From positions 1-63,736 of the forward strand of contig JAGBES010000025.1 in the NCBI GenBank assembly GCA_017936845.1: DNA of 63,736 nucleotides, in the 5' to 3' direction. Source of the stretch: Bacilli bacterium. Its GTDB lineage: Bacteria > Bacillota_I > Bacilli_A > RF39 > UBA660. The position numbers were made by a program, and so were the translations under genes. Each line of letters starts with the position of its first letter. Position 1 is the stretch's first letter. The notes under the pieces were generated by a model that saw only the letters and a list, made by a program, of their open reading frames with translations, ran no database searches and was not told the DNA's origin. Shown here piece after piece: positions 63,707-63,736 of the stretch.

Positions 63707-63736
63707 TTTTTTGGAGAGTTTGATCCTGGCTCAGGA
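63707..63736 (+). rRNA. rrs: 16S rRNA, first bases only
   Basis: TTGGAGAGTTTGATCCTGGC followed by TCAG is the universal 16S 5' end (the 27F primer region). The gene runs off the window. The exact 5' base is estimated. Confidence 0.97.

Overview
This is a very AT-rich (by eye about three quarters A+T, not counted), gene-dense bacterial chromosome segment. The gene set points to an endospore-forming or formerly endospore-forming, single-membrane low-GC Firmicute of the Bacilli side, close to the uncultured gut lineages that border the Tenericutes; this placement is inference. The evidence is a peptidoglycan toolkit (MurF, Ddl, PBP1A, DacB, UppP), a class B sortase with an NPKTG substrate, and many sporulation genes (spmA, spmB, yabG, yabP, yabQ, spoVG, gerQ, a CotF-like coat gene, a Cse60-like gene, a SpoIID-domain protein, a YdcC/GerS-like lipoprotein). 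TGA works as a stop codon (yabP, the RDD gene, dnaD) and TGG codes Trp, so the mycoplasma code does not apply.

Layout. 1-141 is the tail of an IS3-family element. 178-8101 holds uppP, small membrane proteins and lipoproteins, a SpoIID-CHAP fusion, ugd and the dacB-spmA-spmB cortex operon. 8192-14399 holds surface proteins, a coat-protein pair, engB and der. 14438-17925 (minus strand) is a compressed sporulation and division block in the order gerQ, lemA, yabG, veg, spoVG, yabP, yabQ, divIC. 17995-22099 holds pduL, a Cse60-like gene and parC. 22116-24789 is a sortase facing its likely substrate. 24877-32747 holds cell-wall and housekeeping genes (murF, ddl, lspA, rluD, rhomboid). 32842-35771 is a glycosylation operon (DUF6020, GT2, GtrA). 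A tRNA-Arg(CCT) sits at 36390, followed by a topoisomerase III.

39610-41042 is the most unusual part. Two paralogous loci flank a sirtuin gene. Each has a 25-residue hydrophobic peptide on the minus strand, an opposing promoter with a short terminated RNA on the plus strand, and inverted repeats whose sequence differs between loci while pairing is kept within each. They look like type I toxin-antitoxin modules of a family I do not recognise.

41043-50613 carries rluA-like, dusB, RDD, lysS, two tandem acetate kinases, a DHH phosphoesterase and a PdaC-like deacetylase. 50762-58394 carries HU, a leucine-rich-repeat protein, a short CCA-transferase-like gene, dnaD, nth, ponA and recU. The window ends with a lipoprotein, a peptidase C26, an S41 protease, an ntdP-like gene, and tandem promoters leading into the 5' end of a 16S rRNA gene.

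Together the genes cover lipid II assembly and crosslinking, cortex and coat formation, ribosome GTPases, tRNA and rRNA modification, and ATP production from acyl-phosphate (PduL plus AckA). Most genes have compact intrinsic terminators and Shine-Dalgarno sites of the GGTGAT register.
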